7,467 nt of DNA from DATBAK01 sp036787815. GTDB lineage: Bacteria; Actinomycetota; Acidimicrobiia; IMCC26256; PALSA-610. The DNA lies in the NCBI GenBank assembly GCA_036787815.1, contig DAIQOP010000194.1, positions 1-7,467 of the forward strand, given 5' to 3'. Made by a program: the position numbers and the translations under genes. The notes beneath the pieces were generated by a model. The model was not told the origin of the DNA. It was given only the letters and a program-made list of their open reading frames with translations, and made no database searches. Position 1 is the first letter of the stretch. Each line of letters begins with the position of its first letter. Below, piece after piece: positions 5,762-7,467 of the stretch.

Positions 5762-6559
5762 TCACAACCCCATCAGCGACGTGATGCCGTGGTCGCGGCC
5801 GGCGGTGTAGCCGCCGTCGACGGGCATCGCGATGCCGGTGACGAACGAGGCGTCCGGCGACACGAGGAAGGCCGCCACCGCGGCGATCTCGTCGGCCCGG
5901 CCGAGGCGTCCGAGCTTGTGCTCGCGCCGGATGTCGGCGGCGACGGCTTCGAGGCCGGGCTGGGCGAACACCCCATCGTACATCGGGGTCTCGATGAATC
6001 CCGGGCAGATCGCGTTCACGCGGATGCCGACGCGGCCGTAGTCGATCGCCATGTTCTTCGTGAGCAGGACGACCCCGCCCTTCGAGGCGTTGTACGCGCT
6101 GCCGCCGGCGGTGCCCTCGAGCCCTTCGACGCTGGCGATGTTGACGACCGAACCGCGCATCCCGTCGACCGGATCCTGCCCCAGCATCTGCTCGAGCACA
6201 TACTTGGCCACCAGATAGGTGCCGGTGAGGTTGATGTCGATCACCCGCCGCCATTCGCCCTCGTCGAGCAGGTGCACCGGCCCGCCACCGGCCACTCCGG
6301 CCGCGTTCACCACGGCGTCGATCCGACCGTGCTCCGCGACCACCGCGGCGACGACATCGCGCACCGCGGCCTCGTCGCGCACGTCGCACGGCGCGAAGGC
6401 CACCTCGTCGGCGGCGCGGTCGAGCGGTTGCGACGGAGGGACGACGTCGATCCCCACGACCCGGGCGCCCTCCGAAACGAACCGGGCCACGCACGCGTAG
6501 CCGATCCCCGATGCCGCTCCGGTGACGAGTGCGACCTTGCCGGCCAGGCTCACTGGCAT
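5762..6559 (-). CDS. SDR-family NAD(P)-dependent oxidoreductase
   Basis: This encodes 265 aa, a classical short-chain dehydrogenase/reductase of normal length. The cofactor motif is TGAASGIG (13-20). Asp38 at the end of strand 2 (VVGIDVV) suggests NAD(H) rather than NADP(H). Further motifs are CDV (58-60), NAAG (85-88), Asn110, catalytic Ser143 (NIASVEG), the active-site Tyr156-Asn-Ala-Ser-Lys160, PGFIETPM (186-193), and a C-terminal MPVDGGYTAG. The Ser-Tyr-Lys triad with Asn is complete, so the enzyme should be active on an alcohol/ketone pair. The substrate is not readable. It lies 45 bases upstream of the mutase in the same direction and may share its transcript, possibly acting on a hydroxyacyl-CoA or related intermediate (inference). 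Two starts compete: ATG at 6559 with GGAGAG 8 bases upstream, and GTG at 6553 with AGGGGAG 6 bases upstream. The latter would begin MSLAGKVALVTG, also typical for SDRs. Confidence 0.92.
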   Translation of the reverse strand: MPVSLAGKVALVTGAASGIGYACVARFVSEGARVVGIDVVPPSQPLDRAADEVAFAPCDVRDEAAVRDVVAAVVAEHGRIDAVVNAAGVAGGGPVHLLDEGEWRRVIDINLTGTYLVAKYVLEQMLGQDPVDGMRGSVVNIASVEGLEGTAGGSAYNASKGGVVLLTKNMAIDYGRVGIRVNAICPGFIETPMYDGVFAQPGLEAVAADIRREHKLGRLGRADEIAAVAAFLVSPDASFVTGIAMPVDGGYTAGRDHGITSLMGL

Positions 6560-6573
6560 CTCCCCTGCTCTCC
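6560..6573 (-). promoter_or_regulatory. Tandem Shine-Dalgarno sites at the SDR start
   Basis: On the minus strand, GGAGAG (6573-6568) serves the ATG at 6559 with 8-base spacing. AGGGGAG (6566-6560) touches that ATG, but is well placed for the in-frame GTG at 6553 with 6-base spacing. The start is therefore ambiguous by two codons. Confidence 0.5.
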
Positions 6574-6648
6574 GACCCCTCTGGCAGGGTCTCCCTCTGT
6601 GACCCTAGGTCGGCGCCCGGTACGATTCCCCGGTCACATCGCCGACCG
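6574..6648. repeat. Inverted repeats built from GACC/GGTC in the SDR-glpX intergenic region
   Basis: Three short dyads occur in 75 bases: GACCC (6574-6578) with GGGTC (6587-6591); GACC (6601-6604) with GGTC (6608-6611); and CGGTC (6631-6635) with GACCG (6644-6648). The middle dyad overlaps the proposed -35 of glpX, and the last lies in its 5' leader. They could be operator half-sites for a regulator of the divergent genes, or leader hairpins. At this GC content chance is a real alternative. Confidence 0.3.
6599..6626 (+). promoter_or_regulatory. Candidate sigma70-like promoter of glpX
   Basis: GTGACC (6599-6604), 16 bases, then TACGAT (6621-6626). Each hexamer matches the vegetative consensus at 4 of 6 positions. 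TACGAT stands about 40 bases before the glpX ATG, which would leave a short leader containing the SD. It is the best candidate in a 107-base divergent gap; I found no comparably good promoter for the SDR on the minus strand. Confidence 0.35.
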
Positions 6649-6652
6649 ATCC

Positions 6653-6657
6653 AGGAG
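6653..6657 (+). promoter_or_regulatory. Shine-Dalgarno site of glpX
   Basis: AGGAG lies 9 bases before the ATG at 6667. It fixes this start over the longer open frame upstream, which is shadow of the SDR gene. Confidence 0.75.
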
Positions 6658-6666
6658 TGTCCCCCA

Positions 6667-7467
6667 ATGGAGACGCCGCAACCGCCCGATCGCAACCTCG
6701 CGATGGAGCTCGCCCGGGTCACGGAGGCCGCGGCGCTCGCGGCCGGCCGCTGGATGGGCCGGGGCGACAAGATCGCCGCCGACGGCGCCGCGGTCGACGC
6801 GATGCGCCTGGTCCTCAACTCGATCGCGATGGACGGCGTGGTCGTCATCGGCGAGGGCGAGAAGGACGAAGCGCCGATGCTCTACAACGGCGAGCAGATC
6901 GGCGACGGCAGCGCCCCGAAGGTCGACATCGCCGTCGACCCGCTCGAGGGCACCACCCTCACCGCGATGGGTCGCAACAACGCCATCGCGGTGATCGCGG
7001 TCGCCGAGCGGGGCACGATGTTCAACCCCGGGCCCTGTGTCTACATGGACAAGATCGCCGCCGGACCGGCCGCGGCGGGCGTCATCGACATCAACGCGCC
7101 GGTGAAGGCCAACCTCGAAGCCGTCGCGAAGGCGCTGGGCGAGAAGGTGAGCGACGTCACCGCGGTCGTCCTCGACCGCGAGCGGCACGCCGACATCATC
7201 CGCGAGTGCCGCGAGGCCGGCGCCCGCATCAAGCTCATCCAGGACGGCGACGTCGCGGGTGCCATCTCGGTGGTGTGGCGCAACTCCGGGATCGACGTGC
7301 TGTTCGGCATCGGCGGCACCCCCGAAGGCGTGATCGCGGCCGCGGGCATCAAGTGCCTCGGCGGATCGATCCAGGGCCGGCTGTGGCCCCGCAACGACGG
7401 CGAGCGCCGCGCTGCGCTCGACCTCGGCTACGACCTCGACCGAGTGCTCTTCACCGACGACCTCGTC
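6667..7467 (+). CDS. glpX: Class II fructose-1,6-bisphosphatase (GlpX), C-terminus cut by the window
   Basis: 267 codons are present of roughly 330. GlpX hydrolyses fructose-1,6-bisphosphate to fructose-6-phosphate and phosphate in the cytoplasm, the committed step of gluconeogenesis; in many actinobacteria it is the main FBPase. The N-terminus (ELARVTEAAALAAGRWMGRG) and metal/phosphate motifs match E. coli GlpX: Asp39 (AADG; E. coli Asp33), Glu63 in VIGEGEKDEAPMLY (Glu57), Asp91 and Glu94 in DPLEGTT (Asp85, Glu88), and Glu220 in GIGGTPEG (Glu213). DGDVAGAIS (193-201) and GGSIQGRLWPRND (232-244) are also family features. All catalytic residues visible so far are intact. The missing end should hold the 'ATG.T.G.LL' motif. 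It is transcribed divergently from the SDR gene, with its own promoter and SD, so it is probably not functionally tied to the minus-strand cluster. Confidence 0.96.
   Translation, partial: METPQPPDRNLAMELARVTEAAALAAGRWMGRGDKIAADGAAVDAMRLVLNSIAMDGVVVIGEGEKDEAPMLYNGEQIGDGSAPKVDIAVDPLEGTTLTAMGRNNAIAVIAVAERGTMFNPGPCVYMDKIAAGPAAAGVIDINAPVKANLEAVAKALGEKVSDVTAVVLDRERHADIIRECREAGARIKLIQDGDVAGAISVVWRNSGIDVLFGIGGTPEGVIAAAGIKCLGGSIQGRLWPRNDGERRAALDLGYDLDRVLFTDDLV

Noticed and set aside
4508..6994. Plus-strand open frame of 828 codons across the mutase, the SDR and the glpX start.
   Set aside because: It crosses three well-supported genes and two gaps, and its translation has no recognisable domain.

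Overview
The window is about 68-70% GC and densely packed, with SD-led genes, frequent GTG starts and mostly TGA stops. The GlpX, acyl-CoA mutase, DUF1800/DUF1501 and prenyltransferase-like proteins all read as actinobacterial. An uncultured member of the Acidimicrobiia or a related Actinomycetota lineage is my best guess. That placement rests on impression of the proteins, not on a marker gene. No tRNA, rRNA, CRISPR array, transposase or phage gene was seen.

Left edge (1-572): two gene fragments meet head to head. On the minus strand (1-180) is the N-terminal part of an AMP-dependent acyl-CoA synthetase, running off the left edge. On the plus strand (about 160-546) is the C-terminal part of a prenyltransferase/squalene-cyclase-like protein. 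Both lose recognisable sequence at about 150-180, which looks like a rearrangement breakpoint or an assembly join.

Middle (573-6559): all genes are on the minus strand. In transcription order they are an SDR oxidoreductase, an acyl-CoA mutase large subunit, a class I SAM-dependent methyltransferase, a DUF1800 protein and a Tat-type DUF1501 protein. The mutase and methyltransferase are 2 bases apart, and DUF1800 and DUF1501 are 14 bases apart, so each pair is probably cotranslated. The mutase has the Phe/Gln pair typical of isobutyryl-CoA mutase instead of the Tyr/Arg pair of methylmalonyl-CoA mutase. It lacks a B12-binding domain, so a small subunit must be encoded elsewhere. The DUF1501 frame stops at an amber codon exactly where a Trp of a C-terminal 'WLG' motif is expected, and 29 more family-like codons follow before a TGA.

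Right edge (6560-7467): a 107-base divergent intergenic region carries a plausible sigma70-like promoter and several GACC/GGTC inverted repeats. It leads into glpX (class II fructose-1,6-bisphosphatase, gluconeogenesis) on the plus strand, which is cut by the window end.

Most of the window is ordinary actinobacterial metabolism plus one exported-protein pair of unknown function. I see no clear new system. The best leads are the in-frame amber codon in DUF1501, the double truncation near position 160, and the unassigned substrate of the mutase.
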